Below, piece by piece: positions 44,970 through 54,723 of a stretch of 64,000 nucleotides of DNA. Position 1 is the first letter of the stretch. Each line of letters opens with the position of its first letter. Below the pieces are notes generated by a model that saw nothing but the letters and a program-made list of their open reading frames with translations, was not told the DNA's origin and made no database searches. Source of the stretch: Enterobacter hormaechei subsp. hoffmannii (GTDB lineage Bacteria > Pseudomonadota > Gammaproteobacteria > Enterobacterales > Enterobacteriaceae); the NCBI RefSeq assembly GCF_001729745.1, contig NZ_CP017186.1, positions 2,232,001 through 2,296,000 on the forward strand. Reading direction: 5' to 3'. The position numbers were made by a program, and so were the translations under genes.

Positions 44970-47072
44970 TTAACTCTTCACGCGCTTCGCAATAATCTCA
45001 TCCGCCACATTCCGCGGAGCTTCCGCAAAATGATGGAACTCCATCGTATACGTCGCGCGCCCCTGGGACATCGAGCGCAGCGTGGTGGCGTAGCCAAACA
45101 TTTCAGCCAGCGGGACGTCAGCGCGAATAATCTGGCTGCCGTACTGCTCTGCCATCCCCTGCACCATGCCGCGGCGGGAGGAGAGATCGCCCATAATGTT
45201 CCCGGCATACTCTTCCGGCGTTTCCACCTCAACGTGCATCACCGGCTCAAGAATAACCGGATCCGCCCGCCGCGCGCCCTCTTTGAAGCCGAGGATCGCC
45301 GCCATGCGGAAGGCCATCTCCGAGGAGTCAACGTCATGGTAGGAACCAAACGTCAGGGTCGCTTTCACATCGACAACCGGATAGCCCGCCAGCACCCCCG
45401 TATTCATGGCTTCTCTCAAGCCTTTTTCCACCGACGGGATGTACTCCCGTGGAACTACCCCGCCTTTGGTGGCATCTTCAAACACAAAACCACTTCCGGC
45501 TGCTAACGGCTCCAGACTCAGGACCACATGACCGTACTGCCCTTTCCCGCCGGACTGTCGGACAAATTTACCTTCAATATCCTTCACCGCTTTACGCAGG
45601 GTTTCACGGTAGGTGACCTGCGGACGACCAATGTTTGCCTCAACGCCAAACTCACGCTTCATGCGGTCAACGATGATTTCGAGATGCAGTTCGCCCATCC
45701 CGGAGATAATGGTCTGACCGGACTCTTCGTCCGTGTGCAGACGGAAAGACGGATCCTCCGCCGCCAGGCGCTGTAGGGCGATCCCCATTTTCTCCTGATC
45801 GGCCTTGGTTTTCGGCTCAATCGCCAGCGAAATAACCGGGTCCGGGAACTCCATCCGTTCAAGGGTGATCACCGCATTCGGGTCGGTCAGCGTGTCACCG
45901 GTGGTGACGTCTTTCAGCCCGACACAGGCTGCGATATCCCCTGTGCGCAGCTCGTCCACCTCATGGCGGTCGTTGGCATGCATCAGCACGATGCGCCCGA
46001 TTCGCTCTTTTTTGCCCTTCACCGGGTTATACACCGCGTCGCCTTTGCGCAGTATGCCGGAATAGACGCGAATAAAGGTCAACTGTCCGACGTACGGATC
46101 GCTCATCAGCTTGAAGGCCAGCGCAGAGAATGGTTCATCATCGCTTGGGTGGCGCTCGGCGTGCTGTCCATCTTCGTCTACCCCATCAATAGCGGGCACG
46201 TCCAGTGGAGACGGCATCAATTCAATCACCGCGTCGAGCATGCGCTGCACACCCTTGTTCTTGAAAGCGCTGCCGCACAGCATGGGCTGTATTTCACCGG
46301 AGATCGTTCGGATCCGTAACCCTTTGATGATTTCCGCTTCATCCAGTTCACCCGTCTCAAGGTACTTATCCATAAGCTCATCGCTGGCTTCTGCCGCAGA
46401 CGAGACCATTTTTTCTCGCCACGTCTGCGCGGTGCTCAGCAGATCGTCGGGCACCGGCGCGTAGGTGAACGCCATGCCCTGGGTCGCATCATCCCAAAGA
46501 ATGGTGCGCATCTTGATGAGATCAACCACGCCGGTGAAGTGTTCCTCTGCGCCCACGGGGATCACAATCGGGACCGGATTAGCTTTCAGCCGCTCCTGCA
46601 TCATCCGCACCACGCGGAAGAAATCCGCACCCGGGCGGTCCATTTTGTTGACGAATGCCAGACGCGGGACGTGATATTTATTCGCCTGACGCCAGACGGT
46701 TTCCGACTGCGGCTGCACGCCGCCGACGGAGTCATAAACCATCACCGCGCCGTCGAGCACACGCATGGAACGTTCCACCTCAATGGTGAAATCCACATGC
46801 CCGGGGGTGTCGATAATATTGATGCGGTGCGGTTCAAAGCCTCTGTCCATGCCGGGCCAAAAACAGCTCACCGCCGCCGACGTAATGGTGATCCCGCGCT
46901 CCTGCTCCTGCGCCATCCAGTCGGTGGTTGCCGCGCCATCGTGTACTTCACCCAGCTTGTGGCTCATCCCGGTGTAAAACAGGATACGCTCAGTGGTGGT
47001 TGTTTTGCCGGCATCGATATGCGCGGAGATACCGATGTTGCGATAACGTTCGAGTGGAATGGGTCGGGGCAT
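44970..47072 (-). CDS. Elongation factor G, stand-alone second copy
   Basis: 700 residues with all five EF-G domains. The GTPase motifs [18 protein letters not shown] and NKMDRPG are intact, as are the switch region [16 protein letters not shown] and the domain IV sequences [10 protein letters not shown] and SYHDVDSSE that enter the decoding centre. It therefore looks able to translocate, unlike tetracycline-protection proteins. It is clearly related to, but differs at many positions from, the str-operon FusA and is not next to rpsG or tufA. It is divergent from an ArsR-type regulator, which suggests conditional expression. Stress or fusidic acid roles are conjecture. Confidence 0.9.
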   Translation of the reverse strand: MPRPIPLERYRNIGISAHIDAGKTTTTERILFYTGMSHKLGEVHDGAATTDWMAQEQERGITITSAAVSCFWPGMDRGFEPHRINIIDTPGHVDFTIEVERSMRVLDGAVMVYDSVGGVQPQSETVWRQANKYHVPRLAFVNKMDRPGADFFRVVRMMQERLKANPVPIVIPVGAEEHFTGVVDLIKMRTILWDDATQGMAFTYAPVPDDLLSTAQTWREKMVSSAAEASDELMDKYLETGELDEAEIIKGLRIRTISGEIQPMLCGSAFKNKGVQRMLDAVIELMPSPLDVPAIDGVDEDGQHAERHPSDDEPFSALAFKLMSDPYVGQLTFIRVYSGILRKGDAVYNPVKGKKERIGRIVLMHANDRHEVDELRTGDIAACVGLKDVTTGDTLTDPNAVITLERMEFPDPVISLAIEPKTKADQEKMGIALQRLAAEDPSFRLHTDEESGQTIISGMGELHLEIIVDRMKREFGVEANIGRPQVTYRETLRKAVKDIEGKFVRQSGGKGQYGHVVLSLEPLAAGSGFVFEDATKGGVVPREYIPSVEKGLREAMNTGVLAGYPVVDVKATLTFGSYHDVDSSEMAFRMAAILGFKEGARRADPVILEPVMHVEVETPEEYAGNIMGDLSSRRGMVQGMAEQYGSQIIRADVPLAEMFGYATTLRSMSQGRATYTMEFHHFAEAPRNVADEIIAKRVKS

Positions 47073-47139
47073 GATATTTCCTTACGTCTTCATGACGGGT
47101 TTGTGACGACCAGGATAGTCGCGTGTTTGTTCGTTTGTT

Positions 47140-47166
47140 ATAATAGTCCTATTGTACGAGTATTAT
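47140..47166. promoter_or_regulatory. Inverted repeat between EF-G2 and the ArsR-type regulator
   Basis: ATAATAGTC (47140-47148) and GAGTATTAT (47158-47166) form a 9-bp inverted repeat with one mismatch and nine bases between arms. The size and AT-rich arms suit an ArsR/SmtB operator serving both divergent genes. Confidence 0.5.
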
Positions 47167-47233
47167 CGAACTATTTTTTAACGGTTGACCTATTGTTGAT
47201 ATAGCTCAATCTCACGCGAGACGCAGGAAAACG

Positions 47234-47536
47234 ATGATCCCAAACCACCCGGAACCTGAACAAATACTGCTGGAAAATGTGCTGTTCGCCCTCGGCAATC
47301 CGCTGCGGCTGGCGATTATTCGACGGCTGGCCGACGGCAGTGAGCTGAGCTGCAACGCGCTGCGCCCGGACGAGGTGGTGAAATCAACCATGACTCACCA
47401 CTGGCGTGTACTGCGCGACAGCGGCGTGATCTGGCAGCGCCCGCAGGGGCGCGAGAATATGATTTCACTGAGAAGAGAAGATCTGGACGCCCGCTTTCCG
47501 GGGCTGATGGCAATCCTGTTACAGTCGAAATCATAA
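47234..47536 (+). CDS. ArsR-family transcriptional regulator
   Basis: 100 residues, one winged helix-turn-helix. The motifs ALGNPLRLAIIRRLADG and KSTMTHHWRVLRDSGVIWQRPQGRE are typical of ArsR. Only one cysteine is present and no obvious metal-binding cluster, so it may sense a non-metal signal. Divergent from EF-G2 across about 160 bp with an inverted repeat between them. Its 3' end overlaps the converging LysR gene by six bases. Confidence 0.82.
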   Translation: MIPNHPEPEQILLENVLFALGNPLRLAIIRRLADGSELSCNALRPDEVVKSTMTHHWRVLRDSGVIWQRPQGRENMISLRREDLDARFPGLMAILLQSKS

Positions 47537-48466
47537 GCGCTCTGACTGTTGCCCTTCGGCCAGCGCGCGCAGCGTAGCTTTGAGCCAGTTCGTGACGCCT
47601 CGTTTCCCGCTGCGCTTGTGCGAATAAATTTTTACTTCAAACGGACTGATGTGGAACGGTAAATCAAAAATTTTAATACGGGTAGCTGGCAGCAGCTTTT
47701 CAGCGGCGAATCGAGGTAACGCCATCAGCAGATCGCTTTCTGCAATAACAAACGGGGCGCTGAGCATAGACGGGGTTTTGATTGCAATGTGTCGGGTATA
47801 ACCCATGCGTTCCAGCTGCAAATCCAGCACCCCCTGCTTCTCATTCCACGGCGTAACCACAAGATGCCGGGCGGCGAGATAATCCTCCAGCGTGAGCGCG
47901 CTCCGGCTCGCATTGCTAATCACCACATATTCATCTTCGAACCAGCTGATCTCTTCCAGCTCCGGGTACCGGCGATCCTCAATGGTGCTGAATCCCAGGG
48001 CCAAATCCACCTCGCCTGCCAGTAATTCCGTCAACGCCGGGCTGTGCGGCAAATATCGTAATTCCAGACGCAAGCCAGGCGCCGCATGTTGAAGCGTATT
48101 CATGAGCGCAGGGAATATGCAGAACGCGGTAAAGTCCGTTATCGCGATCTGCAAACACGCTGTACTGACAGCAGGATCAAATTCCGGCTGCGGCGACAGC
48201 TCCTGGTCGAGATATTTCAGGGCCGATGCAATAACTGGCGCAAGCTGGGTGGCATAGACGCTGGGACACATTCGATGTCCTTCCCGGTAGAACAGCGGGT
48301 CGTTGAGCGAAACACGCAGCCGTGACAGGGCATGGCTGAGCGCCGAGGTGCTCATCGCCAGCTCATCTGCCGCAAGTCGAACGGAACTGTGGCGATAAAT
48401 CGCGTCAAAAACCGGCAGAAGGTTTAAATCAAGGCACCTTAAGGCTGGATGCATAATATTCATCAT
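47531..48466 (-). CDS. LysR-family transcriptional regulator
   Basis: 311 residues. The N-terminal domain LDLNLLPVFDAIYRHSSVRLAADELAMSTSALSHALSRLR is of the NodD/LeuO/SyrM type. The effector domain follows from about residue 100. Divergent from the GNAT gene at 48552 over 85 bp, which is the likeliest target. Several ATG/Met codons at the N-terminus leave the exact start open by up to five codons. Confidence 0.82.
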   Translation of the reverse strand: MMNIMHPALRCLDLNLLPVFDAIYRHSSVRLAADELAMSTSALSHALSRLRVSLNDPLFYREGHRMCPSVYATQLAPVIASALKYLDQELSPQPEFDPAVSTACLQIAITDFTAFCIFPALMNTLQHAAPGLRLELRYLPHSPALTELLAGEVDLALGFSTIEDRRYPELEEISWFEDEYVVISNASRSALTLEDYLAARHLVVTPWNEKQGVLDLQLERMGYTRHIAIKTPSMLSAPFVIAESDLLMALPRFAAEKLLPATRIKIFDLPFHISPFEVKIYSHKRSGKRGVTNWLKATLRALAEGQQSERL

Positions 48467-48551
48467 TTATTGATTTCATTGCACTTAATTCTTCTGACAT
48501 TAGCCTTTATGCTTATCCCCATCAACTACAAACAAAGATAAAGGGAAAGGA

Positions 48552-49028
48552 ATGAGCATTACGATTCGTCAGGCGCGACCTGAAGATGCAGCGGCAATAT
48601 ACGATATGATTTACGAACTCGCAGTCTATGAAAAAGCGCCAGAAGAAGTGGTCACCACGCCGGACGAAATCCGTAAAACGCTGTTTGGTGCAGACAGTAA
48701 AACCGAAGCGCTGGTTGCCGAATATGCAGGCCATGCTGTGGGGTATGCCGTTTTTTTCACCAGCTATTCCACCTGGCTTGGCCGCAACGGCATCTATATG
48801 GAAGATTTGTATGTCTCCCCGGAATACCGCAGCAAGGGTGCGGGAAAAGCACTGCTTAAAAATATCGCGCAATGCGCAGTGGAACGTCACTGCGGCCGGC
48901 TGGAATGGAGCGTGCTTGACTGGAACCAGTCTGCAATTGATTTTTATCTGAGCATCGGCGCGGTACCGCAGTCCGAATGGGTACGCTATCGTCTTGATGG
49001 CGAGGCATTGCGGGCATTTGCTGAGTAG
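48552..49028 (+). CDS. GNAT-family N-acetyltransferase
   Basis: 158 residues with a complete GNAT fold. The acetyl-CoA loop is in EDLYVSPEYRSKGAGKALLKN, and the C-terminal motif is LEWSVLDWNQSAIDFYLSIGA. The sequence resembles the diamine/spermidine acetyltransferase-like branch. Substrate uncertain. Preceded by GGGAAAGGA and divergent from a LysR regulator. A GCCCCT/AGGGGC hairpin (49048-49066) and an ACGGTA/TACCGT hairpin with a T-run (49095-49130) lie downstream. Confidence 0.82.
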   Translation: MSITIRQARPEDAAAIYDMIYELAVYEKAPEEVVTTPDEIRKTLFGADSKTEALVAEYAGHAVGYAVFFTSYSTWLGRNGIYMEDLYVSPEYRSKGAGKALLKNIAQCAVERHCGRLEWSVLDWNQSAIDFYLSIGAVPQSEWVRYRLDGEALRAFAE

Positions 49029-49168
49029 CAATGCCATCGCGTGAAACGCCCCTCTTTCTAAGGGGCATAATGTCAATGAAAGCGTTGCTGAAGCACGGTA
49101 TATCTGAGAAAGAGCTTACCGTCTTTTTTTGTTTTCTCTGAGACGCTCGACGATTCAGCGACCGAGGC

Positions 49169-49813
49169 TCATTCCGGCTGCGTCAGGCTGTAGACAGGGA
49201 TCCGCCGGGTTGTCATCGTTAGCGTATCAAACACCTCAGTCTCTGACGTCACAATCCTCGTGCCCGTTTTTCTTAGCCTCTGCACATCGGCCGCGATACG
49301 CTGAATGCCAAACCAGAAAAGCCCGTCGAGCGCCGTTACAGATAGTCCATTTTCGAGTGCCAGTTTGAGTCGTTCCCTGGGCGCTTTCACCTGCTGTGCA
49401 ATTTGCCGGTAAGGTACTTCACTTCCGCCAGTGCTGTCGCTTCGCTGGATCCGCGTTTTCAGGTGATAGGTAAATTCGTCAGGAACGCCTTCCAGGTCCT
49501 GTTTAAGGCTGTAAACGCAGCCAAACCGCTTGCCGTTGAACAGGACATTTTTTTGACTGAGCTGGAACTCATTTCTGATCCCATCAATCAACTGCGGGGC
49601 GCGGGTGAGGAGTAACCGGAAGGGAAGCTCAAAGCTGGTCACATAATCCACATTCAGCAGCGCGAGACGCAAACGCTCTTCCGCACCGGATTTTTGCTCG
49701 CGACACTCGCGCATCACTTCTGCCCACTGGCGGGTCAGACGTTCTGGCTCGGCGACTTCGGTGAGGAGATATTTTTCAAGGTGATAGTCGACTCTTCCGG
49801 TCATATTTTGCAT
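49169..49813 (-). CDS. Uncharacterised protein, possible C-terminal helix-turn-helix
   Basis: 214 residues, soluble and charged, no signal peptide or membrane segment. The C-terminal part (about 150-200, NGLSVTALDGLFWFGIQRIA then DVQRLRKTGTRIV) has the spacing of a winged helix ending in a beta hairpin (TRRIPVYSL), as in phage or plasmid-type DNA-binding modules. The N-terminal 130 residues match nothing I recognise. It is flanked by a GNAT gene and an LpxL paralogue without obvious functional link. Confidence 0.5.
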   Translation of the reverse strand: MQNMTGRVDYHLEKYLLTEVAEPERLTRQWAEVMRECREQKSGAEERLRLALLNVDYVTSFELPFRLLLTRAPQLIDGIRNEFQLSQKNVLFNGKRFGCVYSLKQDLEGVPDEFTYHLKTRIQRSDSTGGSEVPYRQIAQQVKAPRERLKLALENGLSVTALDGLFWFGIQRIAADVQRLRKTGTRIVTSETEVFDTLTMTTRRIPVYSLTQPE

Positions 49814-49894
49814 CCCGACAAGGTGGATGCGGTAATTCTATCCAGCGGCGCAGATTTTATAAAGGGCGGAGCGCAACGGCATCCGCCCCCTGTG

Positions 49895-50896
49895 TTACTG
49901 CTGGATACTCGACCGATCCGACATATCGCTGGCAGAGAAAGTTCTGACTGAGGACTGGACCTGTTTTTTTCGCGCATACCGGTCCGGTTGCCCTTCAGGA
50001 CGCGTTTTGAAGCGACGATGCAGCCACATATATTGCTCGGGTGCCATCATCACCGCACGCTCAATCGCCCTGTTCATCTGCGTAGCCACGGCCACTTTAT
50101 CGCCTCCCTGCAAGGTATCGCTAATATCGTCCAGGATAATCAGCTCATACCCTGTGCCGTCTGCTTTTCTGCGTGGTACAAACGGGATCACGGCCGGTCT
50201 GGCACTTTTCACCAGCATATAGCTCCCGGCAGTTGTCGCGGCGTCCGGGACGGCAAAAAACGGCACAAACACGCTATTCGTTTTTCCATAGTCGTGATCC
50301 GGGGCATACCACAGGATCTCGTTTTGCTTAAGCGCGCGGATCATGCCCTTCAAATCGTAGCGGTCGAGCATGGTTTTATTGGAACGCAGACGACCGCGCG
50401 TCTGTAGCCAGTCGAGCAACGCATTGTTGTTGGGACGATAGACGCCAATACCCGCGTTGAGCATGCCAAAGATGCGTGCGCCTAATTCCAGCGTGAGAAA
50501 ATGCATGCCAATGAGCACCACGCCCCTTCCTTGCGCCCTTGCCTGTTCCATATGTTCGTAGCCGGTCACGCTGAAGTGTTTGCGCACGCGCCAGTCAGGC
50601 CAGAACCACGCGATGCCCGTTTCGATGACGCCCATTCCAACCGATTCAAAATTACGCTCAAGCAAACGCTCGCGCTCACCCTCTTTCATCTCCGGAAAGC
50701 AAAGCTCAAGATTTAGTCTGGCGATTTCCACGCGGCGTGGAAGCAGACGCATGGCCAGACGCCCGAGTCCGTGCCCTGCTTTTAACAGAAGCGAATATGG
50801 GAGCTGGACCGTACACCAGAGTGCGGCGATGCCTGCCCAACTGAGCCAGTAACGAGGATGAATAAAGGCGAGTGACAACCGAGGTAATTTTGTCAT
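49895..50896 (-). CDS. LpxL-family lipid A lauroyl acyltransferase (paralogue)
   Basis: 333 residues. N-terminal membrane segment (about 15-35) and the HX4E catalytic motif in [15 protein letters not shown]. The blocks [31 protein letters not shown] and [18 protein letters not shown] are diagnostic of late acyltransferases and closest to LpxL rather than LpxM or LpxP. It adds a secondary acyl chain to Kdo2-lipid IVA at the inner membrane. A tail of about 25 residues after [10 protein letters not shown] ([14 protein letters not shown]) extends beyond typical LpxL. As the housekeeping lpxL lies elsewhere in enterobacteria, this is probably an additional copy. Confidence 0.85.
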   Translation of the reverse strand: MTKLPRLSLAFIHPRYWLSWAGIAALWCTVQLPYSLLLKAGHGLGRLAMRLLPRRVEIARLNLELCFPEMKEGERERLLERNFESVGMGVIETGIAWFWPDWRVRKHFSVTGYEHMEQARAQGRGVVLIGMHFLTLELGARIFGMLNAGIGVYRPNNNALLDWLQTRGRLRSNKTMLDRYDLKGMIRALKQNEILWYAPDHDYGKTNSVFVPFFAVPDAATTAGSYMLVKSARPAVIPFVPRRKADGTGYELIILDDISDTLQGGDKVAVATQMNRAIERAVMMAPEQYMWLHRRFKTRPEGQPDRYARKKQVQSSVRTFSASDMSDRSSIQQ

Positions 50897-51081
50897 GAAA
50901 AAATTATCCTTTTACTATCTGTACTTAATCTGGTGCAGTTGTAGTGCTTACCTGCTGATTTAACGAATATTGTTCGGAGGAGTGAATTGTAGCGGAAACG
51001 TTGTGCTGTTTATTATCGATTTTTGCGAAAGGAATGAAAGGCGGGGATCGCCGGGTGATACTGCACCACCCGGCAGGCGAG

Positions 51082-51312
51082 TTACATCGAATAGCCGGGC
51101 TTCTTAATCAGTTCATCCAGTTTAGGTCCAATCTCGGTATCCCAGACCTGCGCCTTCCAGTCAGCTTCCTGGACTTCGTGAAGCGCCACGGAGATTGAGC
51201 GATCTTTGCTGTTCAGATGACGGACTATCGTTTCGGCGATATCCGCCGCCAGGGCCGTTTTTTGTTCGTCAGTCAGATCGCGTGGGAAACATTTGATATC
51301 AACGTGAGGCAT
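51082..51312 (-). CDS. pptA: 4-oxalocrotonate tautomerase-family enzyme
   Basis: 76 residues. The mature N-terminal Pro ([13 protein letters not shown]) is the catalytic base of tautomerases. The sequence matches E. coli PptA (YdcE) along its length, ending [10 protein letters not shown]. coli PptA tautomerises phenylpyruvate-type substrates as a dimer. Lies 37 bp after the GST gene and may be cotranscribed with it. A GCCGGGTG/CACCCGGC hairpin follows at 51050-51074. Confidence 0.92.
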   Translation of the reverse strand: MPHVDIKCFPRDLTDEQKTALAADIAETIVRHLNSKDRSISVALHEVQEADWKAQVWDTEIGPKLDELIKKPGYSM

Positions 51313-51349
51313 GGGCAGGGCTCCTTTTATAGGTTAGCGTTCCACGTTA

Positions 51350-51967
51350 TCAGATTATGTCGTTAGCTTTTAGCACCTTGTGCAGTTCTGGCAACGCGCA
51401 GACGGCATCCGCGATGGCGGTGATATTAGGTGCGTTGGTGGTAAACCACTCATGACCTGGCCCCCAGGTACGCACGACGGCAATATAGACGTCAAGCAGC
51501 GTTAGCTGTTGGCCAAAGGCATAAGGCGAGGCGCTGAGCTGGCTGTCAAACCACAGATAGAGGGATTTCCGGTACTCAATACAGTTTTTCTTCAGCTGTT
51601 CCGGGGCATCAGGCACCCAGCGTTCCGGGTAATCTGCATACGTAAAGGTGGGATAGACGTTCGCCACAAACCAGATGAGCAGGCGCTGAAACTGCTGGCG
51701 CTCGGCCTGCCCAACGGGCGGCGCGAGGTCGGGTCGTCTGTCGAGCACCATCAGGGCGATCGCCGCGGTTTCCGTCACGATCGCCCCATTTTCCAGCTCC
51801 AGCGTCGGCACCTGGCACAGCGGGTTCAGTTTCAACAGCAATTCGCGCTGCGGGCCGGGCTGGTCAAACCCATCCACGTTGACGAACTGATACGGGATGT
51901 CTGCCAGAGTCAGCATCACCTCACTGATTGCCGATCCCCAGCCGGGTACGCCATAGAGTTTGATCAT
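51350..51967 (-). CDS. yncG: Glutathione S-transferase-like protein
   Basis: 205 residues with a thioredoxin-like N-terminal domain (IKLYGVPGWGSAISEVMLTLADIPYQ, LNPLCQVPTLELENGAIVTETAAI) and a helical C-terminal domain. It matches E. coli YncG over its length. The catalytic Tyr/Ser position appears in YGVPGWGS. Cytosolic; substrate unknown. In E. coli the gene is in the same general region, near ansP. Confidence 0.88.
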   Translation of the reverse strand: MIKLYGVPGWGSAISEVMLTLADIPYQFVNVDGFDQPGPQRELLLKLNPLCQVPTLELENGAIVTETAAIALMVLDRRPDLAPPVGQAERQQFQRLLIWFVANVYPTFTYADYPERWVPDAPEQLKKNCIEYRKSLYLWFDSQLSASPYAFGQQLTLLDVYIAVVRTWGPGHEWFTTNAPNITAIADAVCALPELHKVLKANDII

Positions 51968-51997
51968 GTTGCCTCCTCAGGGATGAAAACCCTAAGT

Positions 51998-52125
51998 GTA
52001 TACCCGTCATACTTCAAGTTGCAGGTGCGTTGGCTGCATTCACTCACCCCAGTCACGTACTTATGTACGCTCCCGGGGATTCGTTCCCTTGCCGCCTTCC
52101 TGCAACTCGAATTATTTAGGGTATA
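51998..52125. repeat. ERIC (IRU) element
   Basis: A 128-bp imperfect palindrome beginning GTATACCCGTCATACTTCAA and ending AATTATTTAGGGTATA. Its core contains ACTCACCCCAGTCACGTACT and TATGTACGCTCCCGGGGATT, which correspond to the conserved central inverted repeat of enterobacterial repetitive intergenic consensus sequences. It separates the GST gene from the operon to its right. Confidence 0.92.
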
Positions 52126-52133
52126 GAGCACCA

Positions 52134-53021
52134 TTAGTAGGTTATCCCGGGCGGATTAACGTCTGAAGACGTCACCGCTTCGCCCGCTTCCCCCCAGCGC
52201 GCCAGCACCTTTTGATAATCCCCGCGCTTAATCGCACCGTCCAGCGCAGCCTGCAACGCATACACCAGCCCATTGCCTTTTTTGGTTGTGGTGGCGACAT
52301 AGGCTTTCTTCGGGCCTAATCCCACGACGCGGGTTTTGCCGGTTAACGCGGCTTTGTAGGCCGAAACGGACTGCGGTCCAAAGAAGACATCCGCCCTGCC
52401 GGACTGAATATAGAGATTGCCTGAGGCGTCGTCGGTCAGATAAACCGGCAACGCAGGCTCGCGCCCGGCCTTTTTATTCTCTTCGTTCCAGCCCAGCAGA
52501 ATACGTTCCTGATTGGTGCCTGACCCGACAATCACCTTTTTACCGGCCAGATCTTTCGCACTGGTGATCGACTGTACGTTGCTGGTGGATTTCACCGAGA
52601 AGGCCAGGGAATCGACGCGATAGGTTGCAAAATCGAACTTCTCCTTACGTTGCTCGGTGACGGCGATATTCACCAACGCCACGTCATAGCGCCCGGAAGT
52701 GATCCCCAGCGGCCAGTCTTCCCACGCCGTTGGCACCAGCTTCAGCTTCAGCCCCAGACTGCCCGCCAGCAACCGGGCGATATCCGGGTCGCTGCCAATA
52801 CGGGTGCGGTTATCACTGGCCAGCAGCGCCAGCGGCGGAGAATTCAGGGCTGAAATCGCCACCGTGAGGGTACCCGGCTCAACAAATTTATAGTTCGCCG
52901 GGATTTTCGCCACTGCCTGTTGATCAACCGTCACCGGCAGCGGCTGTTCGTTGGCCTTTAAATCAATGCTGGCGTGGCTCGCTGTCGTGAAGACCAGCCC
53001 CGCCAGGAGTCCATATTTCAT
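52134..53021 (-). CDS. Amino acid ABC transporter substrate-binding protein (last gene of operon)
   Basis: 295 residues, family 3 solute-binding protein. Signal peptide about 1-17 (ending TTASHA). GSDPDIARLLAGSLGLKLKLVP and DFATYRVDSLAFSVKS are family features. It is a clear paralogue of the binding protein at 55243-56175, sharing the ending SSDVNPPG versus SSEVNPAG and the motif VGSGTNQERILLGWNEEN. It likely binds a cysteine derivative for the permease encoded upstream. The ERIC element follows its stop. Confidence 0.85.
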   Translation of the reverse strand: MKYGLLAGLVFTTASHASIDLKANEQPLPVTVDQQAVAKIPANYKFVEPGTLTVAISALNSPPLALLASDNRTRIGSDPDIARLLAGSLGLKLKLVPTAWEDWPLGITSGRYDVALVNIAVTEQRKEKFDFATYRVDSLAFSVKSTSNVQSITSAKDLAGKKVIVGSGTNQERILLGWNEENKKAGREPALPVYLTDDASGNLYIQSGRADVFFGPQSVSAYKAALTGKTRVVGLGPKKAYVATTTKKGNGLVYALQAALDGAIKRGDYQKVLARWGEAGEAVTSSDVNPPGITY

Positions 53022-53030
53022 CTGCGCTCC

Positions 53031-53804
53031 TTACAGCACTTTTGAGAGGAACTGGCGCGTTCGCGGATGCGACGGTCGGTTTAACACGTCGTCGCTGCTG
53101 CCCTGCTCCACAATTTTACCGTCGACCATAAATACCACCTGGTCCGCCACTTCCCGGGCAAAGCCGATCTCATGGGTGACCACCACCAGCGTAGTGCCGG
53201 AGCGGGCGAGCTTTTTAATCACGTCCAGCACTTCGCCAACCAGTTCCGGATCCAGCGCCGAAGTTGGCTCATCAAACAGCATCACGCGCGGGCGCAGCGC
53301 CAGCGCGCGGGCAATGGCAATGCGCTGCTGTTGGCCGCCGGAGAGGTGACGCGACCAGGCATCGGCTTTATCGCGCAGACCTACCACATCCAGAAGGCTG
53401 TAGGCGTTTTCAATAGCCTCTTTTTTACTGAACTTTTTATGCGCGATGGGTGCTTCAACCAGGTTTTCCAGCACCGTAAGATGCGGAAAAAGATTGAAGT
53501 TCTGAAACACGTACCCAACGTTGACGCGCTGTTTGAGGATCTCTTTCTCTTTGAGCTCGTAGAGTTTGTCACCCTGACGGCGATAGCCGATGTAATCCCC
53601 GTCAATCTGGATAAAGCCTTCGTCTACGCGCTCCAGATGGTTAATAGTGCGCAGCAGCGTCGATTTTCCCGATCCAGAGGGTCCGAGGATCACCGTCACG
53701 GAGCCCGGTGGGATCTCAAGCGTGACGTTATCGAGCGCTTTATGTCGGCCAAAAAACTTACTGACGCCGGTTATGGAAATGTGTCCTTCAGGAGAGGCTT
53801 GCAT
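53031..53804 (-). CDS. Polar amino acid ABC transporter ATPase
   Basis: 257 residues. Walker A GPSGSGKS, Q-loop FQNFNLFPHLTVLEN, signature LSGGQQQRIAIARAL, Walker B VMLFDEPTSALDPE and H-loop VVTHE are all present (GlnQ/HisP/TcyN type). It powers the permease encoded immediately upstream, which it overlaps by 17 bases. Its place in an operon with N-acetyltransferase, deacetylase and monooxygenases points to import of S-modified cysteine. Confidence 0.9.
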   Translation of the reverse strand: MQASPEGHISITGVSKFFGRHKALDNVTLEIPPGSVTVILGPSGSGKSTLLRTINHLERVDEGFIQIDGDYIGYRRQGDKLYELKEKEILKQRVNVGYVFQNFNLFPHLTVLENLVEAPIAHKKFSKKEAIENAYSLLDVVGLRDKADAWSRHLSGGQQQRIAIARALALRPRVMLFDEPTSALDPELVGEVLDVIKKLARSGTTLVVVTHEIGFAREVADQVVFMVDGKIVEQGSSDDVLNRPSHPRTRQFLSKVL

Positions 53805-54714
53805 GAACGGGCTCCTGTGCTGACGAAGTGGTGACGGAACGCGCGCGGCTGGTCGCCCGGCTCTGGTTTACGGCGGAGCGGCGCTCGCTGCGGGCGAGTC
53901 CACGCTCAATAACATGCTGGATGGCAGACAGTACGGTGGTGATCACCAGATACCAGACGGCCCCCACCATCAACAGCGGGATCACCTCCTGGGTGCGGTT
54001 GTAGATCATCTGGATCGTGTAGAACAGTTCCGGCATCGCCAGCACGTAAACCATCGCCGTCCCTTTGGCGAGGCTGATGATTTCGTTAAACCCGGACGGC
54101 AGGATGGTACGCAGCGCCTGGGGGAGAATTATGCGCACGGTGCGACGCCACGCCGGCAGACCCAGCGCAGCGGCCGCCTCATACTGACCGTGGTCGACCC
54201 CAAGGAAGCCCCCGCGAATGATCTCCGCCGTATAGGCGCTCTGCACCAGCGTCAGCCCCATGATGGCGGTAGAAAACTGCCCGAGAACGTTGATGGTTTC
54301 AAAGCTGCCCCAGGTAATGCCGGTAAAAGGCACGCCGAGAGAGAGCGTGTCGTAGAGATAGGAGAAGTTATAGAGGATAATCAGTACCACGATCAGCGGC
54401 AGCGATCGGAACAGCCAGATGTAACCCCACGCCAGGCTGCTCAACAGCCATGATGACGAGAGCCGCGCCAGAGCCAGCATGCCGCCAATCACCACGCTCA
54501 GTACGGTGCTTATCAACGTCAGCAGCAGCGTCTGTCCGACGCCTTCGAGGATCACCGGGTCAAAGAACCAGCGGGCAAATACCGCCCATTCCCAGCGCGG
54601 ATTAAAGGCCACGGACTGGATCACGACCGCCAGCACAAACAGCGCCACCACGGCGCCAGCAGCGCGCAGCGGATAACGTGCCGGGACCACTTTTATGGTT
54701 TCAACGTTGCTCAT
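53788..54714 (-). CDS. Polar amino acid ABC transporter permease
   Basis: 308 residues with about five membrane helices and the HisM/GlnP-type EAA loop YEAAAALGLPAWRRTVRIIL. GYIWLFRSLPLIVVLIILY is the usual FRGTP-like signature region. The N-terminal and C-terminal tails (SRATSRARSVTTSSAQEP) are longer than usual. With only one permease gene in the operon it probably works as a homodimer. Overlaps the ATPase gene. Confidence 0.88.
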   Translation of the reverse strand: MSNVETIKVVPARYPLRAAGAVVALFVLAVVIQSVAFNPRWEWAVFARWFFDPVILEGVGQTLLLTLISTVLSVVIGGMLALARLSSSWLLSSLAWGYIWLFRSLPLIVVLIILYNFSYLYDTLSLGVPFTGITWGSFETINVLGQFSTAIMGLTLVQSAYTAEIIRGGFLGVDHGQYEAAAALGLPAWRRTVRIILPQALRTILPSGFNEIISLAKGTAMVYVLAMPELFYTIQMIYNRTQEVIPLLMVGAVWYLVITTVLSAIQHVIERGLARSERRSAVNQSRATSRARSVTTSSAQEPVHASLS

Positions 54715-54723
54715 CGTCGCTCC

